A stretch of 64,000 bases of DNA from Pararhodobacter sp. CCB-MM2 (GTDB lineage: Bacteria; Pseudomonadota; Alphaproteobacteria; Rhodobacterales; Rhodobacteraceae). The stretch is taken from positions 1 through 64,000 of the forward strand of contig NZ_LRRR01000010.1 of assembly GCF_001691415.1 (NCBI RefSeq), read 5' to 3'. Below the pieces are notes generated by a model that had not been told where the DNA came from, made no database searches, and was given only the letters and a program-made list of their open reading frames with translations. The position numbers and the translations under genes are program-made. Shown here piece by piece: positions 53,252 through 62,403 of this stretch (positions are counted from its first letter, which is position 1; each line of letters starts with the position of its first letter).

Positions 53252-54040
53252 ATGAGCAACTTCTCCGACCTGCGTGCGCGGGTTCTGTCCGGCGTGGCGA
53301 TGGCCGTTGTCGGCCTCGGCGCCATCTGGGCTGGCGGCTGGATCTTTGGGGCGCTGGCCCTGCTGCTCGCCGGCCTCATGGGCTGGGAATTGCACAAGAT
53401 GCTGGTCCCCGAGGCACCGCAGGGCCCGGCCGAGGCCACGGGCCTCAGTGCCGCGATCCTCGTGGGCGCGATGACCTTCTGGCAGGCCGGATGGATCTCG
53501 CTTCTGGGCTTGGCGCTGGGCGCGGCGGTGATGGCGTGGCGGATGCCCAAGGATCGGGTGATCTTCGGCCTCTATTACGCGCTGATCCTCTGGGCGGCGC
53601 ATGCGCTGATCGTGCTGCGCCTTGGCGCGGGGCTGGAGATCGTGCTGTGGCTGGTCTTGGTGGTGATCGCCTCGGACGTCGCGGGCTATTTCGCCGGACG
53701 CGTGCTGGGCGGGCCGAAATTCTGGCCGCGGGTCAGCCCCAAGAAGACCTGGTCCGGCACTGTCGCGGGTTGGGTTCTGGCCGGCATCGTGGGCGCGATC
53801 TTTGCTGCGACCATGGGGCTCAGCTGGGCTCTGGTGCCGGTGTCGGCCGTGCTCGCCTTCGCGGGGCAGATGGGCGACATCGCCGAAAGCGCGATCAAAC
53901 GCTACACCGGCGTCAAGGATAGCTCGAACCTGATCCCCGGCCACGGCGGTGTGCTGGACCGCTTCGACGCGATGATCGCAGTCGCTGCGCTGGCGCTGAT
54001 CCTCGCCTATCTGGGTGCCTTCGGCGGGCTGGCGAGCTGA
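53252..54040 (+). CDS. cdsA: Phosphatidate cytidylyltransferase
   Basis: This 262-residue multi-span inner-membrane enzyme makes CDP-diacylglycerol from phosphatidate and CTP. About eight hydrophobic helices and the CDP-diglyceride synthase signature near the C-terminus (KDSSNLIPGHGGVLDRFDAM) are visible, with the preceding VSPKKTWSGTVAGW. Its stop overlaps the dxr start (TGATG). Confidence 0.96.
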   Translation: MSNFSDLRARVLSGVAMAVVGLGAIWAGGWIFGALALLLAGLMGWELHKMLVPEAPQGPAEATGLSAAILVGAMTFWQAGWISLLGLALGAAVMAWRMPKDRVIFGLYYALILWAAHALIVLRLGAGLEIVLWLVLVVIASDVAGYFAGRVLGGPKFWPRVSPKKTWSGTVAGWVLAGIVGAIFAATMGLSWALVPVSAVLAFAGQMGDIAESAIKRYTGVKDSSNLIPGHGGVLDRFDAMIAVAALALILAYLGAFGGLAS

Positions 54041-55218
54041 TGCGGCGGGTTTCTGTCTTCGGGGCCACCGGGTCCGTCGGGGTGAGCACGCTGGACCTGC
54101 TGGCCCGGCGTGACGATCTGAAGGTCGCGGTGCTGACCGGCGGGCGCAATGTCGAGCTGCTGGCCGAACAGGCCCGCGCGCATCGCCCGGAGCTGGTCGT
54201 CACCGCGTTCGAGGAATGCTACCGCCCACTGAAGGAGGCCCTCGCCAACACCGGGATCGAGGTCGCAGGCGGCCCCGGCGCGGTGGTCGAAGCGGGCTAC
54301 CGCGAGGCGGATTGGGTCATGTCGGCGATCGTCGGTGCGGCCGGCCTCGCGCCCGGCTTCGCGGCATTGAGCCAAGGCAAGACGCTGGCGCTGGCGAACA
54401 AGGAATCGCTGGTGACGGCGGGTCCGCTGCTGCTGGCCGAGGCCCGCACGCATGGCGCGACGATCCTGCCGGTCGACAGCGAGCATTCCGCCGTCTTTCA
54501 GGCGCTGGTCGGCGAGAGCCTCGAGCATGTCGAGACCGTGACCCTGACCGCCTCGGGCGGGGGGCTGCGCGACTGGCCGCTGGAGAAGCTGGCGCTTGCC
54601 ACGCCCGAGGAAGCCGGCCGTCACCCGAACTGGGACATGGGCCAGCGCATCACCATCGATAGCGCCTCGATGTTCAACAAGGCGATGGAAGTCATTGAAG
54701 CGCATGAGTTCTTCGGCCTGCTGCCTGAGCAGGTCGAGGTGCTGATCCACCCGCAATCGCTGGTGCATGCGCTGGTTGCCTTCCGCGATGGCGCCGTCAT
54801 GGGCCATCTCGGTGCGCCCGACATGCGCCACCCGATCGGCTATGCGCTGAACTGGCCCGAGCGGGGCGATCTGCCCGTCGCGAGATTGAACCTCGCCAAG
54901 GCCGGGCGGCTCGATTTCGCCGAGCCCGATCTGGCCCGCTACCCGGCGCTGGGTCTGGCGCGGCAGGTGATGGAAACGGGCGGGGCGGCCGGGGCGGTGT
55001 TCAATGCCGCGAAGGAAATCGCACTCGACCACTTTATTGCCCGAAACATCGGGTTTCTGGACATGGCTGCCGTGGTCGAGGCCACGCTGTCTGCCTATGC
55101 CGCGCGTCATGCCATCGGCAAGACCCCGGCCTCGCTCGATGAGGTTCTGTGTGTCGATGCCGAGGCCCGCGCGCTGGCCGGCACGGCTGCCACGGAGCGC
55201 GCCACCGCGCGCGTCTGA
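54040..55218 (+). CDS. dxr: 1-deoxy-D-xylulose-5-phosphate reductoisomerase
   Basis: This 392-residue enzyme makes 2-C-methylerythritol 4-phosphate in the non-mevalonate isoprenoid pathway. It has the NADPH motif FGATGSVGVST, ALANKESLVTAG, the metal and substrate loops VDSEHSAVFQ and DSASMFNKAMEVIEA, and HPQSLVHALVAF. It is translationally coupled to cdsA. Confidence 0.97.
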   Translation: MRRVSVFGATGSVGVSTLDLLARRDDLKVAVLTGGRNVELLAEQARAHRPELVVTAFEECYRPLKEALANTGIEVAGGPGAVVEAGYREADWVMSAIVGAAGLAPGFAALSQGKTLALANKESLVTAGPLLLAEARTHGATILPVDSEHSAVFQALVGESLEHVETVTLTASGGGLRDWPLEKLALATPEEAGRHPNWDMGQRITIDSASMFNKAMEVIEAHEFFGLLPEQVEVLIHPQSLVHALVAFRDGAVMGHLGAPDMRHPIGYALNWPERGDLPVARLNLAKAGRLDFAEPDLARYPALGLARQVMETGGAAGAVFNAAKEIALDHFIARNIGFLDMAAVVEATLSAYAARHAIGKTPASLDEVLCVDAEARALAGTAATERATARV

Positions 55219-55241
55219 GGTTCTGAGGAAAGGAACGATCC

Positions 55242-56567
55242 ATGGGGTTCTTGCCCGAATTCGGCAACCTGTTCTTCACGCTCGGCGCCTTCGTCGTGGC
55301 GCTGTCGATCATCGTGACCGTGCATGAATACGGCCATTACATCGTCGGCCGCCTCTCGGGCATCCATGCCGAGGTGTTCAGCCTCGGCTTCGGCCCGGTC
55401 CTGCTGAAGCGCACCGACAAGCGCGGCACGCAATGGCAGATCGCGCTTCTTCCGTTTGGCGGATACGTCAAGTTTCTGGGTGATGCCGATGCGGCCTCGG
55501 CGGGCGCGGATGAAGAGGTGATGTCGCATCTCGACGCCAAGCAGCGCCGCCGGACCATGCATGGCGCGCCACTTTGGGCGCGGGCGGCGACGATCTTCGC
55601 GGGGCCTGCGTTCAATTTCATCTTCTCGATTATCGTCTTCGCAGGTTTCCTGGCCTTTCAGGGCCTGCCTGCCGACACCCCGCGCGTGGGCGCCCTGTAC
55701 CCGATGCCCGGCGTTGTCGAGCTTCAGGAAGGCGATCTGATCACTGCGGTCGATGGCCAACCGGTGCCGGAGCTGTCGGACTATTACACGGTCGCCTCGG
55801 AATTGGAGCCGGCCGGCGAAGTCACCTATACCGTCGAGCGCGACGGCGCGATGCTGGACGTGATCGGCCCGCATCCCTTGCCCGCACGGGCGGCCGGGAT
55901 TGCGCTGAACTCGGCCGCGCGCGATGCCGGCCTGCAAGTGGGTGACGTGGTGACCGCCGTTGGCGACACGCCGGTCTGGTCCTTTGCCGAACTGCCGCCG
56001 ATGGTTGGTGCCGCCGAGGGGGCGCCGGTCGATCTGGCCCTGTGGCGCGATGGCGAGACGCTGGAGGTCCAGCTGACCCCGCGCCGCACCGATCTTCCGC
56101 TGCCCGATGGCGGGTTCGAGACGCGTTGGCTGATCGGCCTGCAATCGGGCACGTTCTTCGACCATCCGACCCGCGCGGTCGGGCTGGGCGAAGCCGTGCC
56201 GATGGCCGTGGCGCAGATCGGCGGTATCGTCAGCAACTCGATTTCCGGTCTGTGGCACATGGTCACGGGGGCGATCAGCACCTGCAACCTGTCGGGCCCC
56301 GTCGGCATCGCCACCACCTCGGGCGAGATGGCGTCGGACGGTCTGGCCAGCTTCATCTGGTTCATTGCCGTGCTGTCTACGGCGGTGGGGCTGCTGAACC
56401 TCTTCCCGATCCCGGTCCTCGACGGCGGGCATCTGGTCTTCCACGCCTACGAGGCGATCCGGGGCCGTCCGCCCAGCGACCGTGTCATGGGCGCGCTGAT
56501 GACCACGGGCCTCGTGTTGCTGGCAGCCATGATGCTGTTCGCGCTCGGGAATGACCTGTTCTGTTAA
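55242..56567 (+). CDS. rseP: Site-2 intramembrane metalloprotease RseP
   Basis: This 441-residue inner-membrane zinc protease cleaves anti-sigma factors and signal-peptide remnants. HExxH is at residues 28-32 (VHEYGHYIVGR), two PDZ-like regions lie at about 135-290, and the third metal ligand is in PIPVLDGGHLVF. AGGAAAGG precedes the start. The stop codon overlaps a CtrA-type box. Confidence 0.96.
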   Translation: MGFLPEFGNLFFTLGAFVVALSIIVTVHEYGHYIVGRLSGIHAEVFSLGFGPVLLKRTDKRGTQWQIALLPFGGYVKFLGDADAASAGADEEVMSHLDAKQRRRTMHGAPLWARAATIFAGPAFNFIFSIIVFAGFLAFQGLPADTPRVGALYPMPGVVELQEGDLITAVDGQPVPELSDYYTVASELEPAGEVTYTVERDGAMLDVIGPHPLPARAAGIALNSAARDAGLQVGDVVTAVGDTPVWSFAELPPMVGAAEGAPVDLALWRDGETLEVQLTPRRTDLPLPDGGFETRWLIGLQSGTFFDHPTRAVGLGEAVPMAVAQIGGIVSNSISGLWHMVTGAISTCNLSGPVGIATTSGEMASDGLASFIWFIAVLSTAVGLLNLFPIPVLDGGHLVFHAYEAIRGRPPSDRVMGALMTTGLVLLAAMMLFALGNDLFC

Positions 56568-56579
56568 GGGCGGATTAAC
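56564..56579 (+). promoter_or_regulatory. CtrA-type box at the rseP 3' end
   Basis: TTAA (56564-56567), seven bases (GGGCGGA), TTAAC (56575-56579) followed by CAT matches the CtrA consensus. It includes the rseP stop codon and lies upstream of both a terminator and the small gene at 56682. TATTAG (56589-56594) may be a -10. Function is uncertain because a terminator intervenes before the next gene. Confidence 0.4.
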
Positions 56580-56602
56580 CATTAACGGCTATTAGGGAAG
56601 AG

Positions 56603-56632
56603 ATGGGGCCCCCGGTCGGGAGCCCCATTTGT
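56603..56632 (+). terminator. Rho-independent terminator after rseP
   Basis: ATGGGGC (56603-56609) and GCCCCAT (56622-56628), extended by CCC/GGG inside with one mismatch and a GGTC loop, are followed by TTTG. It closes the frr-rseP transcript. Confidence 0.85.
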
Positions 56633-56681
56633 GCCATTTTTGGCGGCGATACAGGGGGGACACGACCCTGTGGAGCCGAAG

Positions 56682-56849
56682 ATGCATATCGTCCTGCCCG
56701 CCGCCCGTTCCTTGCGCAGCCTCTATGTTCTGGGCTCTGACCGGCTGTGGTTCACGCTGGCCGTCGCCGGCGGGCTGATTCTGGCAGGCGAGTTGGTGCA
56801 GCTGTTGCTGCTGAATTCGCTGCCGCCGATCGAAGTGATCGGCTACTGA
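56682..56849 (+). CDS. 55-residue single-span membrane protein of unknown function
   Basis: The protein begins MHIVLPAARSLRSLYVLGSD, has one hydrophobic helix (about 20-45) and ends LPPIEVIGY. GGAG lies about seven bases before ATG 56682; an in-frame ATG at 56631 would lie in the terminator's T-run. It is isolated between the rseP terminator and the bamA promoter. Function unknown. Confidence 0.6.
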   Translation: MHIVLPAARSLRSLYVLGSDRLWFTLAVAGGLILAGELVQLLLLNSLPPIEVIGY

Positions 56850-57094
56850 TCGCCGTCTTCGGAGCCCATCTGCGCAATCTTTCACGTCACGCTCCTGTTT
56901 CCGTTGTCGAAACACCTATCTGCGCGATGCGAAGGGCAGGGGGCGCGCTACCGATCAACTGACATTGAGAAAACGGCGTTGCTGCGGTGCGGAAATGCCC
57001 TTGTCGACGGTGCGGCGTCGCGGTCGCCCCTGCCGTTGATCGGTGCATTGAATCCCCACATGTCGCGAAAAGCATCATCGGGTGCCGCAACTCT

Positions 57095-57123
57095 TTGACA
57101 TTCAATCCCCGTCTCGCTAGCAA
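57095..57123 (+). promoter_or_regulatory. Promoter of bamA within a 358-base leader interval
   Basis: TTGACA (57095-57100), a 17-base spacer and TAGCAA (57118-57123) form a good housekeeping promoter 84 bases before bamA. The interval 56850-57207 has no gene. It also contains an inverted repeat, ACCGATCAAC (56950-56959) against GTTGATCGGT (57036-57045), that could fold a larger structure upstream of the promoter. Confidence 0.7.
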
Positions 57124-57207
57124 GAGCAAAACAAACGGCGGTAAACACGGGGCTTTGGGATGCGCGTCTCACACGTGGAAATTCATGCGCGCGATCTCGG
57201 GGGGGTT

Positions 57208-59535
57208 ATGAAACCTCTGCGGGGGCTTGCAGCAGTTCTTCTTTTCACTTCTGTCATTTCGATCGGGGCCGCGACCAATGCGCAGGCCCAGACGTTCCAG
57301 TTCAACACGATCACCGTGAACGGCAACCAGCTGATCGATGACGATCAGATCGTGGCCTTCGCCCGGATCATGCGCGGCCGCAGCGTCAGCGCCTCGGAAC
57401 TGAACGCCGCCTACCAGCGTGTGGCTGGCACCGGCTTCTTCCGTGAGGTGGACTTCGTTCCGCAGGGCGGCACGCTGGTCATCAACGTTCAGGAATATCC
57501 GCTGATCAATCAGGTCGCGATCGAGGGCAACCGCCGTCTCGACGACGAGCGCCTGACGGCCGTCATCACCTCGCGTTCGGGCGGCGTCTATTCGCCCTCG
57601 GTTGCCGAGGCCGATGCCAACTCCATCGCCGAGGCCTATGCCCAAGCTGGTCGACTGTCGGCCCGTGTGACCCCGCGCATCATCGAGCGTCGCGGAGGCC
57701 GTGTGGATCTGGTGTTCGAAGTCACCGAAGGCGCTGTCGTCGAGATCGAGCGTATCTCGTTCGTCGGCAACCGCGCTTTCAGCGAGCGCCGTCTGCGCAA
57801 TGCCATCGACTCGGCGCAGGCCGGTCGTCTGTCGACCCTGTTCCGGGTTGATAACTACAACGAAGAGCGCGTCGCGCGTGACCGCCAGACGCTGGAAGAC
57901 TTCTACCTGTCGCGCGGCTTCATCGACGCTCAGGTGCTGTCGGGCACGACCGAACTCTCGCGTGAGCGCGATGGGGCTTTCGTGACCTTCACCATCCGTG
58001 AGGGTCAGCAGTACCGCGTCGGCCGCGTGACCGTCGTGTCCGAAATTGCGGGTGTCGATCCGGCCGCCTACCAAGCCGGCCTGACCGATCGCACCGGTGC
58101 GCTGTTCACGCCGTCGGTGCTGGAGAGCCTTATCCAGCAGGCCGAGCAGGTTGGCTACGAATCCGGTCGCCGCTTCGTGCGCGCCGACCCGCGCCTTGTT
58201 CGCAACGAGCGTGACGGCACCATCGACGTCGAGCTGGCGCTGATCCGCGGCGAACGTGTGTTCATCGAGCGTATCGACATTCAGGGCAACGCCACCACGC
58301 AGGACCAGGTGATCCGTCGCCAGTTCGACGTGGCCGAGGGCGATCCGCTGAACCCGCGCGAGCTGCGGGAAGCCGCGTCGCGCATCCGCGCGCTGGGGTA
58401 TTTCTCGGACGTGCAGGTGAACCCGGTTCAGGGTTCCTCGGGTGATCAGGCGGTTGTCGATGTTCAGGTCGATGAGACCTCGACCGGCTCGCTCGGCTTC
58501 GGTCTGAGCTACGGCGCGGACGACGGCATCGGCGGCAACATCTCGTATAACGAGACGAACTTCCTTGGTCGTGGTCAGCGTTTGAACCTGTCGTTCTCGA
58601 CGGTGTCGAGCGCTCGCAGCCTGTCGATGAGCTTCACCGAGCCAGCCTTGCTGGGTCGCGACTTGGCATTCGGGCTGAACGTCGGTCTCAGCTCGACCAC
58701 GGAATCTGATACCGCGCGCTTCGCGTCTGAAACGGTTCAGTTCTCGCCGTCCTTGACGTTCCCGGTCAGCGAGTATGGCCGTCTTGGCGTCCGGTTCGGT
58801 TTGCAGCGTGTCGGCCTCACGCCTGGCGCCAATGCAATGCAATATGTGTCGCCCCGTCTGCGCCAGGACCGCGGTGTCTATGACACCTCCACTGTGGGGT
58901 ATACCTACACGTTTGACACGCGCGGCAACGACATCGACCCAGATCGCGGTTTCGTATTCCGCTTCGGTCAAGACGTTGCGGGCCTTGGCGGCGACCGCCG
59001 TTGGCTGCGCTCGACCCTGATGACCGGGTACGAACAGCGCGTGATGAACGGCGACGTGACCCTGCGGGCCGAGTTCGAAGCCGGTGCCGTGACCCATAGC
59101 TCGGACACGCCGAGCACGATCAACGAGCGCTTCGTTCTCACGTCGTCGCAGTTCCGCGGGTTCCGCAGCTACGGCATTGGCCCGGTGGGCTACTCTGCCA
59201 ACGGCACGCGTAATGGTCTTGGCGGTAACTTCTTCGCCGTCGCCCGTCTTGAAGCAGAGTTCCCGATCGGTCTGCCGCAGGAATACAACATCCACGGCGG
59301 TCTGTTCCTTGACGTCGGTTCGGTCTGGGGGGTCGACAGCCCCGGCACTCTGTGTGGCGGCGGTGTCACCACCAACTGCGTGATCGACGACAACGCCCTG
59401 CGCGCCTCGGCCGGTTTCTCGCTGTTCTGGGACTCGCCGATGGGGCCGCTGCGCTTCAACTTCGCGACCCCGGTCAGCAGCGAGGATTACGACCAGTTCC
59501 GCAGCTTCGACCTGTCGCTGGCCACCCGGTTCTGA
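57208..59535 (+). CDS. bamA: Outer-membrane protein assembly factor BamA
   Basis: This 775-residue Omp85 protein inserts beta-barrel proteins into the outer membrane. A signal peptide (MKPLRGLAAVLLFTSVISIG, cleavage AQA-QT) is followed by five POTRA domains (about 27-420) and a C-terminal barrel. The barrel contains the FRGFRSYGIGPVG lid-lock motif (VRGF/Y equivalent) and ends in ...LSLATRF with terminal Phe. The start at 57208 follows a G-rich Shine-Dalgarno; an in-frame upstream ATG adds a non-signal leader. The stop overlaps the OmpH gene start (TGATG). Confidence 0.97.
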   Translation: MKPLRGLAAVLLFTSVISIGAATNAQAQTFQFNTITVNGNQLIDDDQIVAFARIMRGRSVSASELNAAYQRVAGTGFFREVDFVPQGGTLVINVQEYPLINQVAIEGNRRLDDERLTAVITSRSGGVYSPSVAEADANSIAEAYAQAGRLSARVTPRIIERRGGRVDLVFEVTEGAVVEIERISFVGNRAFSERRLRNAIDSAQAGRLSTLFRVDNYNEERVARDRQTLEDFYLSRGFIDAQVLSGTTELSRERDGAFVTFTIREGQQYRVGRVTVVSEIAGVDPAAYQAGLTDRTGALFTPSVLESLIQQAEQVGYESGRRFVRADPRLVRNERDGTIDVELALIRGERVFIERIDIQGNATTQDQVIRRQFDVAEGDPLNPRELREAASRIRALGYFSDVQVNPVQGSSGDQAVVDVQVDETSTGSLGFGLSYGADDGIGGNISYNETNFLGRGQRLNLSFSTVSSARSLSMSFTEPALLGRDLAFGLNVGLSSTTESDTARFASETVQFSPSLTFPVSEYGRLGVRFGLQRVGLTPGANAMQYVSPRLRQDRGVYDTSTVGYTYTFDTRGNDIDPDRGFVFRFGQDVAGLGGDRRWLRSTLMTGYEQRVMNGDVTLRAEFEAGAVTHSSDTPSTINERFVLTSSQFRGFRSYGIGPVGYSANGTRNGLGGNFFAVARLEAEFPIGLPQEYNIHGGLFLDVGSVWGVDSPGTLCGGGVTTNCVIDDNALRASAGFSLFWDSPMGPLRFNFATPVSSEDYDQFRSFDLSLATRF

Positions 59536-60188
59536 TGGCCCGGCTTGCGGCCATTCTCTTGGCGGGGGCGCTGATCAGCGCCCCCGTTTCGCTGTTCGCA
59601 CAGACGGACAGCGCCACGTCCGAGGCTGCGCCGCAGCTGCTCACGGCCACGCCGCGCAACCTGTCCGGGCTGCCCTACCGCATTCTCGATCAGGATCGGC
59701 TCCTGCGGGGCTCGCAATTGGGCCAACAGATCCTCGCCGGTATTCGCGCCGCCGAGGCGCGGCTCGAGGCTGAGAACCAGACACTCTTCGATCAACTTGC
59801 CGCCGAGGAGCGCGCCTTGACTGAAGCGCGCGCCAGCCTCAGCACCGAGGAGTTCCGCGCGCGCGCCGATGCCTTCGATGCGCGGGTCGAGGAGATCCGC
59901 ACCGAACGCGCCCAGATCAGCCAGCAATTGGCGCGCTGGTCCGAAGGCGAAGCGCAACGCTTCTACGATGCCGCGCTGCCTATCCTCGTGGACATGATGA
60001 ACGATGAGGGCGTTTTGGCCCTGCTGCGGCCTGAAACGGTGATCTTGGGCTCGGATGCCCTTGACCTGACAAGCGAGGCGATCGCGCGCCTCGATGCTGC
60101 AGGCGTTGACACTGGCGAGCCCGCGCCGTTCCCTCCCCTGACCGAAACGGCCCCCGATCAGGCACCCGCGCCGCAGAGCACGCCCTGA
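59535..60188 (+). CDS. OmpH/Skp-family periplasmic chaperone
   Basis: This 217-residue exported protein has a signal peptide (RLAAILLAGALISAPVSLFA) and a coiled-coil region of about 60-150 (YRILDQDRLLRGSQLGQQIL, AAEERALTEARASLSTEEFR). This matches Skp/OmpH chaperones that carry unfolded outer-membrane proteins to BamA. The C-terminal tail (about 175-217) is Pro/Ala-rich and longer than in E. coli Skp. It is translationally coupled to bamA. The 121 bases to fabZ contain no feature I can name. Confidence 0.9.
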   Translation: MARLAAILLAGALISAPVSLFAQTDSATSEAAPQLLTATPRNLSGLPYRILDQDRLLRGSQLGQQILAGIRAAEARLEAENQTLFDQLAAEERALTEARASLSTEEFRARADAFDARVEEIRTERAQISQQLARWSEGEAQRFYDAALPILVDMMNDEGVLALLRPETVILGSDALDLTSEAIARLDAAGVDTGEPAPFPPLTETAPDQAPAPQSTP

Positions 60189-60309
60189 TCGGCAAAGGGG
60201 CTGTCCGGGGGACTCCCTTGTCGGGGCAGGGCATCCTTGCTAGTGCTGGCAGGCCGGGGCGTAAGCCCTGTGCCCCCTGACAAGACCCGATTTTCTGCGG
60301 AGAGAGAAG

Positions 60310-60795
60310 ATGCAAGACAAAGTTGACGCCCGCGACTGGTCGGCCACCACCGACGCCGATCTCTCGCTGATCATGCGCATCATCCCGCATCGCTATCCCT
60401 TCCTGCTGATCGACAAGGTCAAGGACATCAAAGTCGGCGAAAGCGCCATCGGCGTGAAGAACGTCACCTTCAACGAGCCGCATTTCCAGGGCCATTTCCC
60501 CGGCGCCCCGATCATGCCGGGCGTCACCATCATCGAGGCGCTGGCGCAGACCTCGGCGGTGCTGGTGGGCCTGACGTTGGACCTCGTGGACAAGGAGCCG
60601 CTGGTCTATTTCATGTCGATCGACAAGGCCAAGTTCCGCCGCAAGGTCGTCCCTGGTGACGTGCTGGAGCTGAAGGTCGATGTGCTCCGTGGCTCGTCGA
60701 AGATCTGGAAATTCCAGGGCACGGCCACCGTCAACGGCGAGATGGCGGCCGAGGCCGAGTTCATGGCGATGATCGACCTGACGAAGAAGGGTTGA
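60310..60795 (+). CDS. fabZ: 3-hydroxyacyl-[ACP] dehydratase
   Basis: This 161-residue hot-dog-fold dehydratase of fatty-acid synthesis has the catalytic His in [29 protein letters not shown] and the catalytic Glu in [23 protein letters not shown] precedes the start. It supplies 3-hydroxyacyl-ACP balance next to lpxA, the usual pairing. Confidence 0.97.
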   Translation: MQDKVDARDWSATTDADLSLIMRIIPHRYPFLLIDKVKDIKVGESAIGVKNVTFNEPHFQGHFPGAPIMPGVTIIEALAQTSAVLVGLTLDLVDKEPLVYFMSIDKAKFRRKVVPGDVLELKVDVLRGSSKIWKFQGTATVNGEMAAEAEFMAMIDLTKKG

Positions 60796-60799
60796 GGCC

Positions 60800-61597
60800 A
60801 TGAGCGTGGATCCCTCGGCAAAGGTCCATCCCTCGGCCGTGGTCGAGGAAGGCGCGGTGATCGGTCCGGATTGCCAGATCGGCCCGTTTGCGGTGATCGG
60901 CCCGGAAGTGACCCTCGGTCGCGGCGTCGTGGTCAAGTCGCATGCCGTGCTGACCGGCTGGACCGATATCGGCGATGAAACCGTGATCTATCCCTTCGCC
61001 TCGGTCGGCGAGGTGCCGCAGGACCTGAAGTTCAAGGGCGAGCGTACCCGGCTGATCGTCGGCAAGCGCAACCGCATCCGCGAGGGCGCGACGCTGAACA
61101 CCGGCACCGAAGGCGGCGGCGGCGTGACCCGTGTGGGTGACGATTGCCTGCTGATGACGGGCGCCCATGTCGGCCATGACAGCCAGATTGGTGACCGGGT
61201 CATTCTGGTGAACCAAGTGGCCATCGCCGGCCATTGCCATATCGGCGACGACGTGATCGTTGGCGGCCTCTCGGGCGTGCATCAATGGGTGCGCATCGGC
61301 AAGGGCGCGATCATCGGCGCGGTCACGATGGTGGCGAACGACGTCGTGCCCTATGGTCTGGTACAGGCCCCGCGCGGCGAGCTGGAAGGCCTGAACCTCG
61401 TCGGTCTGAAGCGCCGGGGTGTCGAACGCTCCGAGATCACCGCGTTGCGGGCGGCCTATCAGATGCTGGCGCAGGGCGAGGGGACTTTCATGGACCGCGC
61501 GCGTCGTCTGTCCGAGGAAACTGACAGCGCCCATGTCCGCGAGATCACCGATTTCATCCTCGCGGCCTCGGACCGGTCGTTCCTGACCCCGAAATGA
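60800..61597 (+). CDS. lpxA: UDP-N-acetylglucosamine acyltransferase
   Basis: This 265-residue trimeric left-handed beta-helix enzyme performs the first step of lipid A synthesis. Hexapeptide repeats run through residues about 5-190 (AVIGPDCQIGPFAVIGPEV), with the catalytic His in GAHVGHDSQIGD and the C-terminal GLNLVGLKRRGVERSEI. It is four bases after fabZ and overlaps lpxI by four bases. Confidence 0.97.
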   Translation: MSVDPSAKVHPSAVVEEGAVIGPDCQIGPFAVIGPEVTLGRGVVVKSHAVLTGWTDIGDETVIYPFASVGEVPQDLKFKGERTRLIVGKRNRIREGATLNTGTEGGGGVTRVGDDCLLMTGAHVGHDSQIGDRVILVNQVAIAGHCHIGDDVIVGGLSGVHQWVRIGKGAIIGAVTMVANDVVPYGLVQAPRGELEGLNLVGLKRRGVERSEITALRAAYQMLAQGEGTFMDRARRLSEETDSAHVREITDFILAASDRSFLTPK

Positions 61598-62403
61598 TGA
61601 CGGATCGCACGACCGCCCTCATCGCCGGTGCCGGCGGCCTGCCGGCAGCGGTGGCCGCACGGCTGGAGAACCCGGTGATCTGCGCGCTCTCGGGCCTTGC
61701 GCCTGAGGGGCTGGAAACCGACCTCACCTTCCATTTCGAACGCCTTGCGCCCTTCCTGCGCTCGCTCTCCGGTCAGGGGGTGCAGCGCGTGGGCCTCGTC
61801 GGCGCGATTGCCCGCCCGAAACTGGACCCGGCTTTGTTCGACCGGGAAACCGCCGCGCTGGTGCCGGCGCTGATGGCGGCCCTGCAGGGCGGCGACGATG
61901 GCGCGCTGCGCTGGTTCATCGAGTTGATCGAGAGCTATGATATGACAGTTGCAGGCCTGACCGAACTGGCGCCGGACCTTCTGGCGGGCGAGGGCGTGCT
62001 GGGCGCCCGCGCGCCGACCCCGGCCGAGGAAGCCGATGCCGCGCGGGGCAGGGCGATCCTGCAGGCGCTGGACGCGGTCGATGTGGCGCAGGGCTGCGTC
62101 GTGGCCTCGGGCCTCTGTCTGGCGGTCGAGTCGATCTATGGCACCGACGCGATGCTGGGCGACGTCGCTCGTCACCGACCCGAGCGCGAGCCGCAAAAGG
62201 GCGGCGTCTTCACCAAGCGCGCCAAGGCCGGGCAGGATCTGCGCGTCGACCTACCGACCATCGGTCCCGACACCGTGACCGCCGCGCAGGCCGCGGGCCT
62301 AACCGGCATCGCGCTGGAGGCCGGCAAGGTCGTCCTCTTCGACCGCCCCGCGCTGATCGCCGCCGCCGATGCGGCCGGCATCGCGGTCTGGGCGTCGTCG
62401 TGA
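61594..62403 (+). CDS. lpxI: UDP-2,3-diacylglucosamine diphosphatase LpxI
   Basis: This 269-residue enzyme makes lipid X and replaces the unrelated LpxH in many alphaproteobacteria. It has the N-terminal IAGAGGLPAAVA, the middle VGLVGAIARPKLD, and the C-terminal KAGQDLRVDLPTIGPDTV and LTGIALEAGKVVL motifs of the DUF1009/LpxI family. Starts at 61594 and 61597 are both possible. The stop overlaps the GTG start of lpxB. Confidence 0.94.
   Translation: MMTDRTTALIAGAGGLPAAVAARLENPVICALSGLAPEGLETDLTFHFERLAPFLRSLSGQGVQRVGLVGAIARPKLDPALFDRETAALVPALMAALQGGDDGALRWFIELIESYDMTVAGLTELAPDLLAGEGVLGARAPTPAEEADAARGRAILQALDAVDVAQGCVVASGLCLAVESIYGTDAMLGDVARHRPEREPQKGGVFTKRAKAGQDLRVDLPTIGPDTVTAAQAAGLTGIALEAGKVVLFDRPALIAAADAAGIAVWASS

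Noticed and set aside
57169..59295. 708-residue frame antisense to bamA
   Set aside because: No motifs; mirrors the codon pattern of bamA, which has POTRA and barrel features.
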